DNA of 64,000 nucleotides from Brevibacillus centrosporus (GTDB taxonomy: Bacteria; Bacillota; Bacilli; Brevibacillales; Brevibacillaceae): NCBI RefSeq assembly GCF_003710815.1, contig NZ_RHHP01000031.1, positions 124,001-188,000 on the forward strand. The letters run 5' to 3'. The position numbers and the translations under genes were made by a program. Shown piece after piece: positions 7,740-15,877 of the stretch (positions are counted from its first letter, which is position 1; every line of letters starts with the position of its first letter). The notes under the pieces are model-generated. The model saw nothing but the letters and a program-made list of their open reading frames with translations, made no database searches and was not told where the DNA came from.

Positions 7740-8504
7740 ATGAACGAGTTGAACCAGGCTGTTTGCTGGGTAACAGGCGCTGCGGGGGGAATCGGTAAAG
7801 CTGTATGTTCGCTGATTATGGCCAACGGAGGTCATCTGGTCGTATCGGATGCGAACGAAGAAAAACTGTATGAGCTTTGCGAGGAGCTGAAAAACGAGCA
7901 AACGCAAATTTTACCGATCGTGCTGGATGTATCCGATCAGCAAGAGGTAAGATTGGCCGGTGAAAAAATAGAGAGCACGTTTGGTCGTTTGGACGTTCTC
8001 GTAAACGGTGCAGGGATTTCGCCGAAAGGGGAGAATGGGCGAATTCTTGTGGAGGACATGGACCCGGCGATTTGGAGAAAGGTATTGGATATTAATTTGA
8101 ATGGTACCTTCTACTGTAGTCAAGTAGCAGTCAAGCTCATGAAAAAACACAAAAAGGGCCATATCGTCAACATAGCTTCTTCCGCTGGCCGTACATACAG
8201 TCCGATCACAGGGGCACATTACGCCGCGAGTAAAGCAGCAATGATCTCGCTGACTCGCCAGCTGGCAGGAGAAGTAGGGCCGGACGGGATCTATGTAAAC
8301 GCTGTAGCGCCTGGGCGAATTGACACCCCGATGATTTGGGATGTCGCTTCCGAGGTAAACGAGAATGCTGCGAACAATACGCCATTGCGCAGGTTAGGCA
8401 CACCGGATGAAGTGGCCAAGGCGATCGGATTTTTGATTTCCGAGCAGTCAAGCTTCATCACGGGAGCTGTCATTGATGTAAATGGTGGGCGATTCATGGT
8501 GTAG
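7740..8504 (+). CDS. Short-chain dehydrogenase/reductase (SDR)
   Basis: NAD(P)-dependent oxidoreductase of the classical SDR family, 254 residues. The cofactor motif TGAAGGIG is at residues 11-18, NGAGIS near residue 85, and the catalytic Ser plus Y-A-A-S-K lie at about residues 140-160 in NIASSAGRTYSPITGAHYAA. The C-terminal GAVIDVNGGRFMV is typical of the 3-oxoacyl-ACP reductase-like subgroup. The start at 7740 follows GAGGGGGA. It is the first gene of the LysR-controlled run and probably oxidises a hydroxyl group or reduces a keto group of the pathway compound; the substrate is not readable. Confidence 0.92.
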   Translation: MNELNQAVCWVTGAAGGIGKAVCSLIMANGGHLVVSDANEEKLYELCEELKNEQTQILPIVLDVSDQQEVRLAGEKIESTFGRLDVLVNGAGISPKGENGRILVEDMDPAIWRKVLDINLNGTFYCSQVAVKLMKKHKKGHIVNIASSAGRTYSPITGAHYAASKAAMISLTRQLAGEVGPDGIYVNAVAPGRIDTPMIWDVASEVNENAANNTPLRRLGTPDEVAKAIGFLISEQSSFITGAVIDVNGGRFMV

Positions 8505-8533
8505 CGGCAAAGGGAAGAGTGGTCAGCAAACTC

Positions 8534-8567
8534 TTGACACAATCTAATTAGATAGTTCCGAAATTAG
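8534..8567 (+). promoter_or_regulatory. Palindromic site between SDR and amidohydrolase genes
   Basis: TTGACA (8534-8539) is followed by the perfect palindrome TCTAATTAGA (8543-8552) and a further half AATTAG (8562-8567) that inverts CTAATT. No convincing -10 follows. It could be an internal LysR operator or an internal promoter in the 185-bp gap inside the operon. Confidence 0.3.
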
Positions 8568-8689
8568 TTTGCCACATCTTTAGGCAGCGCGAATCATTTT
8601 CCTGCTAGTGAGAACAGTGAGTATTTTATCGTCGGGCGCAGTTTCTAACTAATGAAGCTGCTAGATCGAACATACGAGGAGGGCCGGTT

Positions 8690-9739
8690 GTGAGTACAAA
8701 ACAAAAAATCATTGATACGGACGTCCATCACGAGATTCGTTCAACGAGAGATCTGCTTCCTTACCTGCCGGATCAATGGAAACGTTATATTGCAGAGTAT
8801 GGATGGGTGCCAGAAAGAGCGATTCCATTCAATCAGGTGCGCAAAAATACGAAATACCGGATGGATTCCATTCCGGAAGATGGAGCGACGCCAGGCTCCA
8901 ACTTTGATCTGCTGAAAGAACAGCTGCTCGACAAGCATGATATGTCGTATGCCGTACTGACCGGTTGGTTTTACGAGGCTACCGTAGCGAAGGGCTGGTA
9001 TGAGTTTGCAGCAGCGCGGGCCTCTGCCTACAACGATTTTACGGTAGACAAATGGCTGTCGAAGGATAAGCGCTTGCTTGGTTCCATTACGATCCCCAGA
9101 GAGCCTGAAGCGGCCGTGCGAGAAATCGACCGGATGGCGGCACATCCGCAAATGGCTCAAGTCATGCTTCCGATCGGGGACTTCGCGTGGGGAGATCCTT
9201 ATTTCCACCCCATTTTTGAAGCGGCAAACCGGCACGGACTGCCGATCGCCATGCACCTGTCCGCGAGCATCACCGCTCAAGGGGGAGACTTCCTCCGTTA
9301 TTACGTAGCGTGGCGCTCTCTGCATCCGCAAGCGTATATGACCCAGGTGATCAGCTTAATTACGAACGGCATATTCGATAAGTTTCCGGATCTGAAGGTC
9401 GCATTGGTGGAAGGCGGCTTTGAATGGGTGCCGTTCATGATGCACCGCATGGACTCTGCGTACAAAGCTCTGAGACAAGAGACGCCATGGGTCAAGCGAA
9501 TGCCAAGCGATTATTTCCGCGACAACATGCGGTTCACCACACAGCCATGGGATGATCTTACTGCCCGGGAGTTCATGAATGTAATTGACATGATGGGCTC
9601 GGAAGACATGATTATGTACGCTTCGGACTATCCGCACTGGGATTTTGATCCGCCTGAACGTACGATGCCCCATCAAATTTCTGATTCGTTAAAGCAAAAG
9701 ATCCTGTATGAAAATGCGCGTGATTTTTACCGCTTGTAG
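8690..9739 (+). CDS. Amidohydrolase-2/ACMSD-like metal-dependent hydrolase or decarboxylase
   Basis: A 349-residue TIM-barrel protein of the amidohydrolase-2 family, which includes aminocarboxymuconate-semialdehyde decarboxylase and related decarboxylases and hydrolases. Metal-site features seen are IDTDVHHE at residues 7-14 (D-x-H instead of the common H-x-H), LPIAMHLSAS near residue 185, and YASDYPHWDFD near residue 310 with the invariant Asp. The GTG start follows AGGAGGG by 7 nt. Neighbouring ring-cleavage-style genes (Rieske ferredoxin, FAH hydrolase) suggest a decarboxylation or hydrolysis step in catabolism of an unsaturated or aromatic acid. The exact substrate is unknown. Confidence 0.85.
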   Translation: MSTKQKIIDTDVHHEIRSTRDLLPYLPDQWKRYIAEYGWVPERAIPFNQVRKNTKYRMDSIPEDGATPGSNFDLLKEQLLDKHDMSYAVLTGWFYEATVAKGWYEFAAARASAYNDFTVDKWLSKDKRLLGSITIPREPEAAVREIDRMAAHPQMAQVMLPIGDFAWGDPYFHPIFEAANRHGLPIAMHLSASITAQGGDFLRYYVAWRSLHPQAYMTQVISLITNGIFDKFPDLKVALVEGGFEWVPFMMHRMDSAYKALRQETPWVKRMPSDYFRDNMRFTTQPWDDLTAREFMNVIDMMGSEDMIMYASDYPHWDFDPPERTMPHQISDSLKQKILYENARDFYRL

Positions 9740-9781
9740 ATTATTAGCCACTTGGGCGTTGAAGAAAGGAACTGATCAAAA

Positions 9782-10135
9782 ATGAAGCACCTCGTGTGTC
9801 ATTACGACGATCTGCTGCTGACCCAAAAAAAGTCAGTTTCGATTGATCGAAAGCCGATTGTCGTCGTCCGCTCGGAAAGTGGCGACGTGTATGCCCTTCG
9901 CGATGTTTGCCCGCATAAAGGACCTTGCTTGTCTGAAGGCATGCTGGATAAAAGCTGCGCGGGAAAAGAGGTAGGAGAGTATATTTTTGAACCGGACAAA
10001 GATGTACTGAGGTGTCCGTGGCATAGCTGGGAGTTCGACATCAAAACAGGATGCTCCTTGTTCGATCCAGAGAAGGTGCGGGTCAAAACCTATGAAGTCA
10101 CCGTAGAAGACAGCAAAGTCTACGTAGAGGTTTAG
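9782..10135 (+). CDS. Rieske [2Fe-2S] ferredoxin-type protein
   Basis: The 117-residue protein carries both halves of a Rieske centre: CPHKG near residue 41 (C-x-H) and CPWHSWEFD near residue 79 (C-x-x-H). An insertion of about 20 residues lies between the halves. It should hold a two-His, two-Cys iron-sulfur cluster and transfer single electrons in the cytoplasm. Such proteins serve ring-hydroxylating oxygenases, but no oxygenase alpha subunit or ferredoxin reductase is encoded nearby. It lies between an amidohydrolase and an FAH-type hydrolase in the same operon. It may also be a Rieske-only regulatory or accessory subunit. Confidence 0.9.
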   Translation: MKHLVCHYDDLLLTQKKSVSIDRKPIVVVRSESGDVYALRDVCPHKGPCLSEGMLDKSCAGKEVGEYIFEPDKDVLRCPWHSWEFDIKTGCSLFDPEKVRVKTYEVTVEDSKVYVEV

Positions 10136-10147
10136 GGAGTGGCAACA

Positions 10148-10177
10148 AGCAAGAAGCAGCAGGAGTTGCTTCTTGCT
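10148..10177 (+). other. 11-bp perfect intercistronic hairpin
   Basis: AGCAAGAAGCA (10148-10158) pairs perfectly with TGCTTCTTGCT (10167-10177) around an 8-nt loop, between the Rieske and FAH genes. No T run follows, so it is not a standard terminator. It may be an mRNA processing or stability element that sets relative expression. Confidence 0.6.
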
Positions 10178-10216
10178 CGAGCCTCAACGATAGAAGGCAA
10201 TGGAGGGAGAACACGC

Positions 10217-10978
10217 ATGAAGTACGTACGATTTTCTGAAAACGCTTCCGTTTCTTACGGTCTTGTAGAGGGAGACGAAGTCATCAAGCTGACGGGATCG
10301 ATATTTGCATCCTACGAAAAAACAGACGAAAAATATGCTCTCAATCAAGTTCACCTGCTTGCTCCCGTGCAGCCAGGAAAAATCGTGGCGATCGGGTTGA
10401 ATTACAAGAAACATGCGGAAGAAGTGAACAAGCCTTTGCCAGAAGAACCGATGATGTTCCTCGTGGCACCGTCTGCGGTCATCGGTCTGGATGAACGAAT
10501 TTTGCTGGCCCAGCCGGAACACAGAAATGAGCATGAGGGAGAGCTGGCGATCGTGATAGGAAAACGGGCGAAAGACGTTTCTACTGATGAAGCCCTTGAC
10601 TATGTGCTCGGCTATACCTGTTGCAATGATGTGTCCGACCGGATCCTGCAGAAGAAAGACGGTCAGTTTACACGGGCAAAATCGTTTGAAACCTACAAGC
10701 CGCTCGGTCCCGCGATCGTGACAGACGTCAATCCGGATGACCTGCCGATTCGCGTCCGGGTGAATGGAGAGGTCCGGCAGGATTCCAACACGAGCGACAT
10801 GATCTTCCCTACTGCTGAATTGATCTCGTTTGTTTCCAAAGTCATGACCCTTGAGCCAGGAGACATCATCATCACGGGGACTCCATCGGGTGTTTCCCCG
10901 ATGCACGCTGGCGATGTCGTCGAAGTGGAAATTGAGGGGATCGGTACGCTGAAAAATGTAGTGGCCAACAAGCTATAA
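10217..10978 (+). CDS. Fumarylacetoacetate hydrolase (FAH)-family protein
   Basis: The 253-residue protein has the FAH fold used for hydrolysis, decarboxylation or isomerisation of 2-oxo acids and acylpyruvates. Visible are AIGLNYKKHAEEVN near residue 60, the metal ligands in NEHEGELAIVIGK (E-x-E) near residues 110-120, NDVSDR near 145 with the Asp ligand, and ITGTPSGVSPM near residue 218. The ATG at 10217 follows GGAGGGA; an upstream in-frame GTG would place a hairpin inside the coding region. The position after a Rieske protein and before an organic acid transporter suggests a late hydrolytic or hydratase step in the pathway. Confidence 0.92.
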   Translation: MKYVRFSENASVSYGLVEGDEVIKLTGSIFASYEKTDEKYALNQVHLLAPVQPGKIVAIGLNYKKHAEEVNKPLPEEPMMFLVAPSAVIGLDERILLAQPEHRNEHEGELAIVIGKRAKDVSTDEALDYVLGYTCCNDVSDRILQKKDGQFTRAKSFETYKPLGPAIVTDVNPDDLPIRVRVNGEVRQDSNTSDMIFPTAELISFVSKVMTLEPGDIIITGTPSGVSPMHAGDVVEVEIEGIGTLKNVVANKL

Positions 10979-10997
10979 AAAAACGGAGGGTCTCTTG

Positions 10998-11993
10998 ATG
11001 AACAAAAGGAAGCTTGTAACACTGGCAGGGCTGGCTCTTTCACTCGTTATCGGTTTGGCAGGCTGTTCAGGTGCCAGTCAGACATCGGGCGGCACGGCCA
11101 ACTACCCAGACAAACCGATTCAAATGATCGTACCCTTTACGCCGGGCGGCACGACGGACATCGCGGCCAGAGCGCTTGCAGGTGTCATCAATAAATACAT
11201 GCCTAATGGCCAGACGGTGGCTGTTATCAACAAAGACGGCGGTGGGGGAACCATCGGAGTATCCGAGCTCTTCCAGGCCAAAGGGGATGGCTACACGATC
11301 GGCATGGTGACGTCCGGACCGATGACGATCAAGCCACATGGCGGGCAAGTCGCTTACAAGCCGGAAGATTTCAAGCCAGTGCTGGAAGTCGTGGCAACCC
11401 CCAATGTATTGATCGTGAAATCGGATTCTCCCTGGAAAAGCTTTGACGAATGGCTGGATTATGTAAAAGCAAATCCAGGTGACTTCAATTACTCCACGAC
11501 GGGAACCGGCCTCACGCAGCACATTACCATGGAGAGCATTCAAGTAAAAACGGGAACGAAATTGACGCATGTTCCGTTCAACGGGGGCTCTCCTGCGATC
11601 ATGGCCATGCTGGGCGGCAACGTTGCCGGAGCATTTGTACAGACGACCGAAGCGATGCCATACATTCTCGATGGAACAGCTCGTCCGCTTTTTGTGGCAG
11701 GCACTTTCAAACCGGAAGAGCTCAAAGATGTGCCGATGCTATCTGACAAGAAAATTGATGTTCGGGGCGATGTTTGGACAGGAATTGCCGTTCCGAAAGA
11801 TGTTCCTGATGAGATCGTTACGATCTTGCACGATTCGTTCAAAAAAGCACTGGAGGATCCAGCCGTAGTCGATCAGTTCAAAAAGATTGGGGCAGCCCCT
11901 GTCTACAGAGGACCGGCCGATTTTAAAGCGATTATCGAGCAGGATTACCAAACGAACGGGGAAGTTTTACAAGCGATCGGATTGAAAAAATAA
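10998..11993 (+). CDS. tctC: Tripartite tricarboxylate transporter, substrate-binding lipoprotein (TctC family)
   Basis: TctC-type proteins are extracytoplasmic binding proteins that hand carboxylic acids to the TctAB membrane complex. The 331-residue product begins with a lipoprotein signal ending in LALSLVIGLAGC, so it should be lipid-anchored through Cys24. The mature part begins with YPDKPIQMIVPFTPGGTTD, the family signature, and continues with the usual bug-receptor pattern (FNYSTTGTGLTQHITME; GGSPAIMAMLGGNV). The start at ATG 10998 follows GGAGGG. It precedes tctB and tctA with a hairpin between, an arrangement that often makes more binding protein than channel. Confidence 0.95.
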   Translation: MNKRKLVTLAGLALSLVIGLAGCSGASQTSGGTANYPDKPIQMIVPFTPGGTTDIAARALAGVINKYMPNGQTVAVINKDGGGGTIGVSELFQAKGDGYTIGMVTSGPMTIKPHGGQVAYKPEDFKPVLEVVATPNVLIVKSDSPWKSFDEWLDYVKANPGDFNYSTTGTGLTQHITMESIQVKTGTKLTHVPFNGGSPAIMAMLGGNVAGAFVQTTEAMPYILDGTARPLFVAGTFKPEELKDVPMLSDKKIDVRGDVWTGIAVPKDVPDEIVTILHDSFKKALEDPAVVDQFKKIGAAPVYRGPADFKAIIEQDYQTNGEVLQAIGLKK

Positions 11994-12001
11994 AGAAGGG
12001 A

Positions 12002-12036
12002 CGAAAGACGTGCAAAACGGGTACGTCTTTCGGTTT
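12002..12036 (+). terminator. Hairpin between tctC and tctB, probable partial terminator
   Basis: CGAAAGACGT (12002-12011) pairs perfectly with ACGTCTTTCG (12023-12032), a 10-bp stem with an 11-nt loop followed by only GTTTTC. The weak T run suggests attenuation or 3'-end protection of the tctC message. Confidence 0.6.
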
Positions 12037-12056
12037 TCTCCAAAAGGGGTGTTCGA

Positions 12057-12503
12057 GTGCGAAACGCAGGCAGCTGGGCAGCTGTTGTCCTCTTGATCTT
12101 TTCGGCACTTATCCTGTGGCAGTCGCTGGGGATGGAAAATCAGAATGCACTTGGCTTTGGTCCAGGGTTTTTTCCATTCTGGCTGAGCATTTTAATGGTC
12201 GTTTTGTCCATCGCATACTTGTTCCAAACGAGAAAAGAACGGATTTCCATCAAGGAAATGCTTCCGAAAAACAAAGCGCTTCGGGAATTTCTGCTCATTC
12301 TCGTGGCGATGGCTTTGTTCGTTTTGACAGCAGAGTGGATCGGCTTCATCGCCGCTGGAACGATTTCTGTATTTTTGCTGGTTTATCGAGCGTTTAGCAA
12401 GGGCGTTGCAGTGGGGTTCTCGATCGGAATTTCGCTCTTGTTGTTCTTCATCTTTGTGAAAGCATTGTCTGTGCCGTTGCCGGTTAATTCATTTGGGTGG
12501 TAA
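12057..12503 (+). CDS. tctB: Tripartite tricarboxylate transporter, small membrane subunit (TctB family)
   Basis: The 148-residue protein has about four hydrophobic segments (WAAVVLLIFSALILWQSLG; FWLSILMVVLSIAYLF; EFLLILVAMALFVL; AVGFSIGISLLLFFIFVK), as expected for TctB. It includes the family-typical GFGPGFFPFWLS after the first helix. It should form the membrane channel with TctA. The GTG start follows AAAGGGG. It lies 12 bp upstream of tctA, completing a TctCBA uptake system inside the catabolic operon. Confidence 0.9.
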   Translation: MRNAGSWAAVVLLIFSALILWQSLGMENQNALGFGPGFFPFWLSILMVVLSIAYLFQTRKERISIKEMLPKNKALREFLLILVAMALFVLTAEWIGFIAAGTISVFLLVYRAFSKGVAVGFSIGISLLLFFIFVKALSVPLPVNSFGW

Positions 12504-12515
12504 AGGAGTGGAGAT

Positions 12516-14021
12516 ATGGAAGCATTGGATTCTCTGATCAGCGGCTTCGCTCATGCAGCGACCTGGGAAAACCTGCTTTTCTGTATTATCGGGGTTTCGG
12601 TCGGGATGTTTGTCGGTGTCATGCCAGGCTTGGGGCCAGTAGCGGGAACGGCCATCCTCATTCCGATCACATACGGAATGGATCCTACGTCGGCGATTAT
12701 CATGCTGTCTGGTATTTATTACGGCGCGATGTACGGGGGGACGATTACTTCCGTATTGATCAATATACCGGGCGAGGCGGCGTCCGTCATTACCTGTATC
12801 GACGGCCACCAGCTGGCGCGCAAGGGAAGAGCGGGGCTGGCGTTGGGCGTATCGGCTATCGGGTCGTTTGTGGGCGGCATAACAGCCTTGCTCGGGCTCT
12901 CGTTCATGGCGATTCCGCTCACGAAGCTGGCGCTGACTTTCGGCCCACCCGAATATTTTGCCCTCATGATCCTTGGACTGGTCATGCTGATTGGCTTGAT
13001 GGGCAAGTCGCTGGTGAAAGGATTTATTGCGGCTGCCTTTGGACTTTTGCTTTCCTTGGTCGGGATCGATCCGATCTCAGGCTCCACCAGGCTAACGTTT
13101 GGCGTGCAGGACTTTTTGGGCGGGATCGATTTTGTGATCGTAGCCATGGGATTGTTTGGGGTATCGGAAATCCTCATGAATGCCGAGGGTCAGAACAAGC
13201 TGGAAAAACCGGAGAAAGTAACGGGGCTGCTGCCGCGCAAAGGCGAGTGGGCTCCCACCTCCAAATCGATCGGACGGGGGACCGCGCTCGGCTTCCTAAT
13301 CGGGTTAATCCCAGGAGCCAATGCCGTGCTTGCATCGATCGCATCCTATTCGCTGGAGAAAAGAATCGCCAAAAACCCGGAACGCTTCGGGAAGGGGGCC
13401 ATTGAAGGGGTTGCAGGTCCGGAGACAGCCAACAACGCGTGCTCGGGAAGCGCTTTAATTCCGCTGTTCACACTGGGTTTACCCAGCTCACCGACGGTTG
13501 CCGTCATCATGGGAGCGTTTATCATGCACGGCCTGCATCCTGGACCTCGATTATTTACGGAACATGCAGACTTTGCCTGGGCCGTCATTGCCAGCATGTT
13601 TATCGGCAATATTGTTTTGCTTGTCATGAATCTCCCTCTTGCCAACGTATGGGCAAAAATCGCGCTTGTTCCCTATAAAGTGCTGCTGCCGTTAATTGTC
13701 ATGTTTACCATGGTAGGAGCCTACACCGTTCGCAATAATATGTTCGATGTCGGAATGATGATCGTATTTGGACTGATCGGCTACGTTATGAAAAAGCTCG
13801 ACATTCCCATCGCTGCCACGGTTTTGACGCTGGTGCTCGGATCGCAAATCGAAAGCTCTCTGCTGCAGTCCCTGGCGATCTCCAAAGGAAGCGCAGACAT
13901 TTTTTTCACCCGTCCGATTGCGGCAGGTTTGCTCGTCGTGACGGTGGTGATCCTGCTGGTCAGTGTATGGGCGGGCATGAAAAACAAGAAAGATATGCTG
14001 GCAGGAGATCTGGAAATATAA
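12516..14021 (+). CDS. tctA: Tripartite tricarboxylate transporter, large membrane subunit (TctA family)
   Basis: TctA is the 10-12 helix channel subunit of proton- or sodium-coupled carboxylate uptake. The 501-residue product has the family signatures GMFVGVMPGLGPVAGTA at residue 29 and GIYYGAMYGGTITSVLIN near residue 68. The inverted second half has LIGLIPGANAVLAS and ACSGSALIPLFTLGLPSSP near residue 310. Length and order are normal. The ribosome site is AAAGGAG. Together with TctC and TctB it should import the carboxylic acid that feeds the surrounding enzymes. Confidence 0.96.
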   Translation: MEALDSLISGFAHAATWENLLFCIIGVSVGMFVGVMPGLGPVAGTAILIPITYGMDPTSAIIMLSGIYYGAMYGGTITSVLINIPGEAASVITCIDGHQLARKGRAGLALGVSAIGSFVGGITALLGLSFMAIPLTKLALTFGPPEYFALMILGLVMLIGLMGKSLVKGFIAAAFGLLLSLVGIDPISGSTRLTFGVQDFLGGIDFVIVAMGLFGVSEILMNAEGQNKLEKPEKVTGLLPRKGEWAPTSKSIGRGTALGFLIGLIPGANAVLASIASYSLEKRIAKNPERFGKGAIEGVAGPETANNACSGSALIPLFTLGLPSSPTVAVIMGAFIMHGLHPGPRLFTEHADFAWAVIASMFIGNIVLLVMNLPLANVWAKIALVPYKVLLPLIVMFTMVGAYTVRNNMFDVGMMIVFGLIGYVMKKLDIPIAATVLTLVLGSQIESSLLQSLAISKGSADIFFTRPIAAGLLVVTVVILLVSVWAGMKNKKDMLAGDLEI

Positions 14022-14055
14022 ATGGATTCCCATAGAGGAGAAAGAAGGATGAAAA

Positions 14056-15102
14056 ATGGAATTCAATTGGCAAAAACTAACTGAATTTTCCAATTCGTGC
14101 CTCGTGAAAATCGGCGTGCCACAACGCGAAGCAAAAATTATTACAGAGACGATGATCAAGGCGGATGCGAGAGGAATCCACAGCCACGGACTCATGCGAC
14201 TCCCGATTTACATAGAGAGAATGGAAAAAGGACTGGTCAAAAAAGCTTCCAACGTTCTGGTCGTGAACGATTCCAAGTCCATCGCGGTCATGGATGGCAA
14301 TGGCTCGGCAGGCCAGGTAGTGGCGACCCAGGCAATGGAGCTGGCGATCACGAAAGCAAAAGAATATGGCGTCGGAATTGTCAGCGCGAGAAACAGCAAT
14401 CATTTTGGCATCGCTGCGCACTACGCGTTGATGGCGAGTCAGCAAGACATGGTGGGAATCGTCATGAGCAATACGGCCCCGTTGATGCCCCCAACAGGAG
14501 GAGCGGAAAAAGTGCTGGGAAACAATCCTCTCGCCATTGCTGCTCCGACGCTGAGAGAATTCCCACTCCTTTTGGATATGGCGCTGAGCAACGTAGCGTT
14601 AGGGAAAATCCTTTACGCTCAAACAAAAGGCACGGATATTCCAGCTGGCTGGGGTGCAGACCGGAATGGAAACCCTACGACGGATCCTTCCGCTGTCCTC
14701 AATGGCGGCTTTATTCTACCGGTAGGCGGTCCCAAAGGCTTCGGCCTCGCGCTGATGGTAGAGCTGTTGACAGGTGTCTTGTCCGGCGGAGCGTTCTCCA
14801 AAATGATTCCGTCGATGTACGATCTCACGCAAACGCAAGCCATCGCCCATTTCATGCTGGCGATCAACATTTCTTCCTTCATGGAAGTAGAACGCTTTAA
14901 AGAGCTGTCAACGGTTCTTTCTTCCTACGTGAAAGACGCTGTCAAAGCAAACGGAGTCGAGCAACTGTACTTGCCTGGTGAAATCGAATTGTCCACAGAA
15001 GGAAAGCGGATGCAGACAGGCATTCCCGTCAGTGACAATGTCGTGGCTGAATTAAACAAGCTGGCAGATGCCCTGCAGGTTGAACCGTTGCAGCTTCAGT
15101 AA
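14056..15102 (+). CDS. Malate/L-lactate dehydrogenase (Ldh2) family oxidoreductase
   Basis: A 348-residue NAD(P)-dependent dehydrogenase of the Ldh2/MDH-type family, which includes sulfolactate, ureidoglycolate and delta-1-piperideine-2-carboxylate enzymes as well as malate dehydrogenase. Seen are ADARGIHSHGLMRLPIYI near residue 37 with the catalytic His, ARNSNHFGIAAHYALMA near residue 113, GNNPLAIAAPT near residue 156 and GFGLALMVELLTGVLSGG near residue 232. This fold is unrelated to Rossmann lactate dehydrogenases. It probably oxidises or reduces a 2-hydroxy or 2-oxo acid formed in the pathway. It lies 22 bp ahead of the next gene. Confidence 0.93.
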   Translation: MEFNWQKLTEFSNSCLVKIGVPQREAKIITETMIKADARGIHSHGLMRLPIYIERMEKGLVKKASNVLVVNDSKSIAVMDGNGSAGQVVATQAMELAITKAKEYGVGIVSARNSNHFGIAAHYALMASQQDMVGIVMSNTAPLMPPTGGAEKVLGNNPLAIAAPTLREFPLLLDMALSNVALGKILYAQTKGTDIPAGWGADRNGNPTTDPSAVLNGGFILPVGGPKGFGLALMVELLTGVLSGGAFSKMIPSMYDLTQTQAIAHFMLAINISSFMEVERFKELSTVLSSYVKDAVKANGVEQLYLPGEIELSTEGKRMQTGIPVSDNVVAELNKLADALQVEPLQLQ

Positions 15103-15124
15103 TACAGGACAGGAGAGTATAGAC

Positions 15125-15865
15125 ATGAATAAAATCATCGACTTGACAATGCCCATTTATGAAGGAATGCCTCAGCATCCTTCTCACGGAAGGACACCGA
15201 TGTTTCTGACAGGCACGAGGACCCATGACGTGTGGAGGTCGTTTAGCCGGAAAAATTACTATAACGAAGAGGATCTGGTGTCGTTTCAAAATGAGAACAT
15301 CATCGTCTGCGGACACACAGGCACGCACATGGATTCCTGCTTTCACGGAGATCCTGAATCGCCGTACACCATCGACAAAATGCCGATTGAATGCGGCTTT
15401 GGCGACGCGATCTGGCTTGACGTCTCGCATCGCTTCGGGCCGAAAGCGCGAATTACCGCCAAAGATCTGAAGGAAGCGGAAGCGAAAACGGGGACATCCG
15501 TCCGCAAAGGAGATATCGTGCTCATTTTTACAGGCTGGTCGGCGATCCAGGACCCGGCGAGCTATGCCCTCGACCATATGGGCTTATCGATTGATGCTGG
15601 AGAATGGCTGCGTGAAAAACAAGTGAAAACGGTGGGAATCGATACGTGCAATGTGGATGCGCCAGGCGAGCTGACGCTGCCTGTTCACATGAACTTTTTG
15701 CGTCCGCGTAGTCTCGGGTTAGGCAATGATGCGTTTATTGCCATCATTGAGAATCTGGTCAATATCAACCGGATTCCCAAGTCCCGTTTTTTGTTTTCGG
15801 GAGCGCCGATTCCGTATTTGGGTGGTACAGGCGGGCAAGTTCGGGCGTTGGCAATTGTTGACTAA
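15125..15865 (+). CDS. Cyclase-family hydrolase (kynurenine formamidase-like)
   Basis: A 246-residue member of the metal-dependent cyclase family, which contains bacterial kynurenine formamidase KynB and isatin hydrolase. The key motif GHTGTHMDSCFHG (H-x-G-T-H-x-D-x-x-x-H) lies near residues 60-72 and provides the metal ligands. VGIDTCNVDAPGE near residue 170 and the C-terminal GAPIPYLGGTGGQVR are family-typical. The ATG 15125 has GGAGAG 9 nt upstream. Within this operon it may open an amide, lactone or ring. Kynurenine degradation itself is not supported because no kynureninase or dioxygenase gene is present. Confidence 0.9.
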   Translation: MNKIIDLTMPIYEGMPQHPSHGRTPMFLTGTRTHDVWRSFSRKNYYNEEDLVSFQNENIIVCGHTGTHMDSCFHGDPESPYTIDKMPIECGFGDAIWLDVSHRFGPKARITAKDLKEAEAKTGTSVRKGDIVLIFTGWSAIQDPASYALDHMGLSIDAGEWLREKQVKTVGIDTCNVDAPGELTLPVHMNFLRPRSLGLGNDAFIAIIENLVNINRIPKSRFLFSGAPIPYLGGTGGQVRALAIVD

Positions 15866-15877
15866 GGAGGAAGCAGC

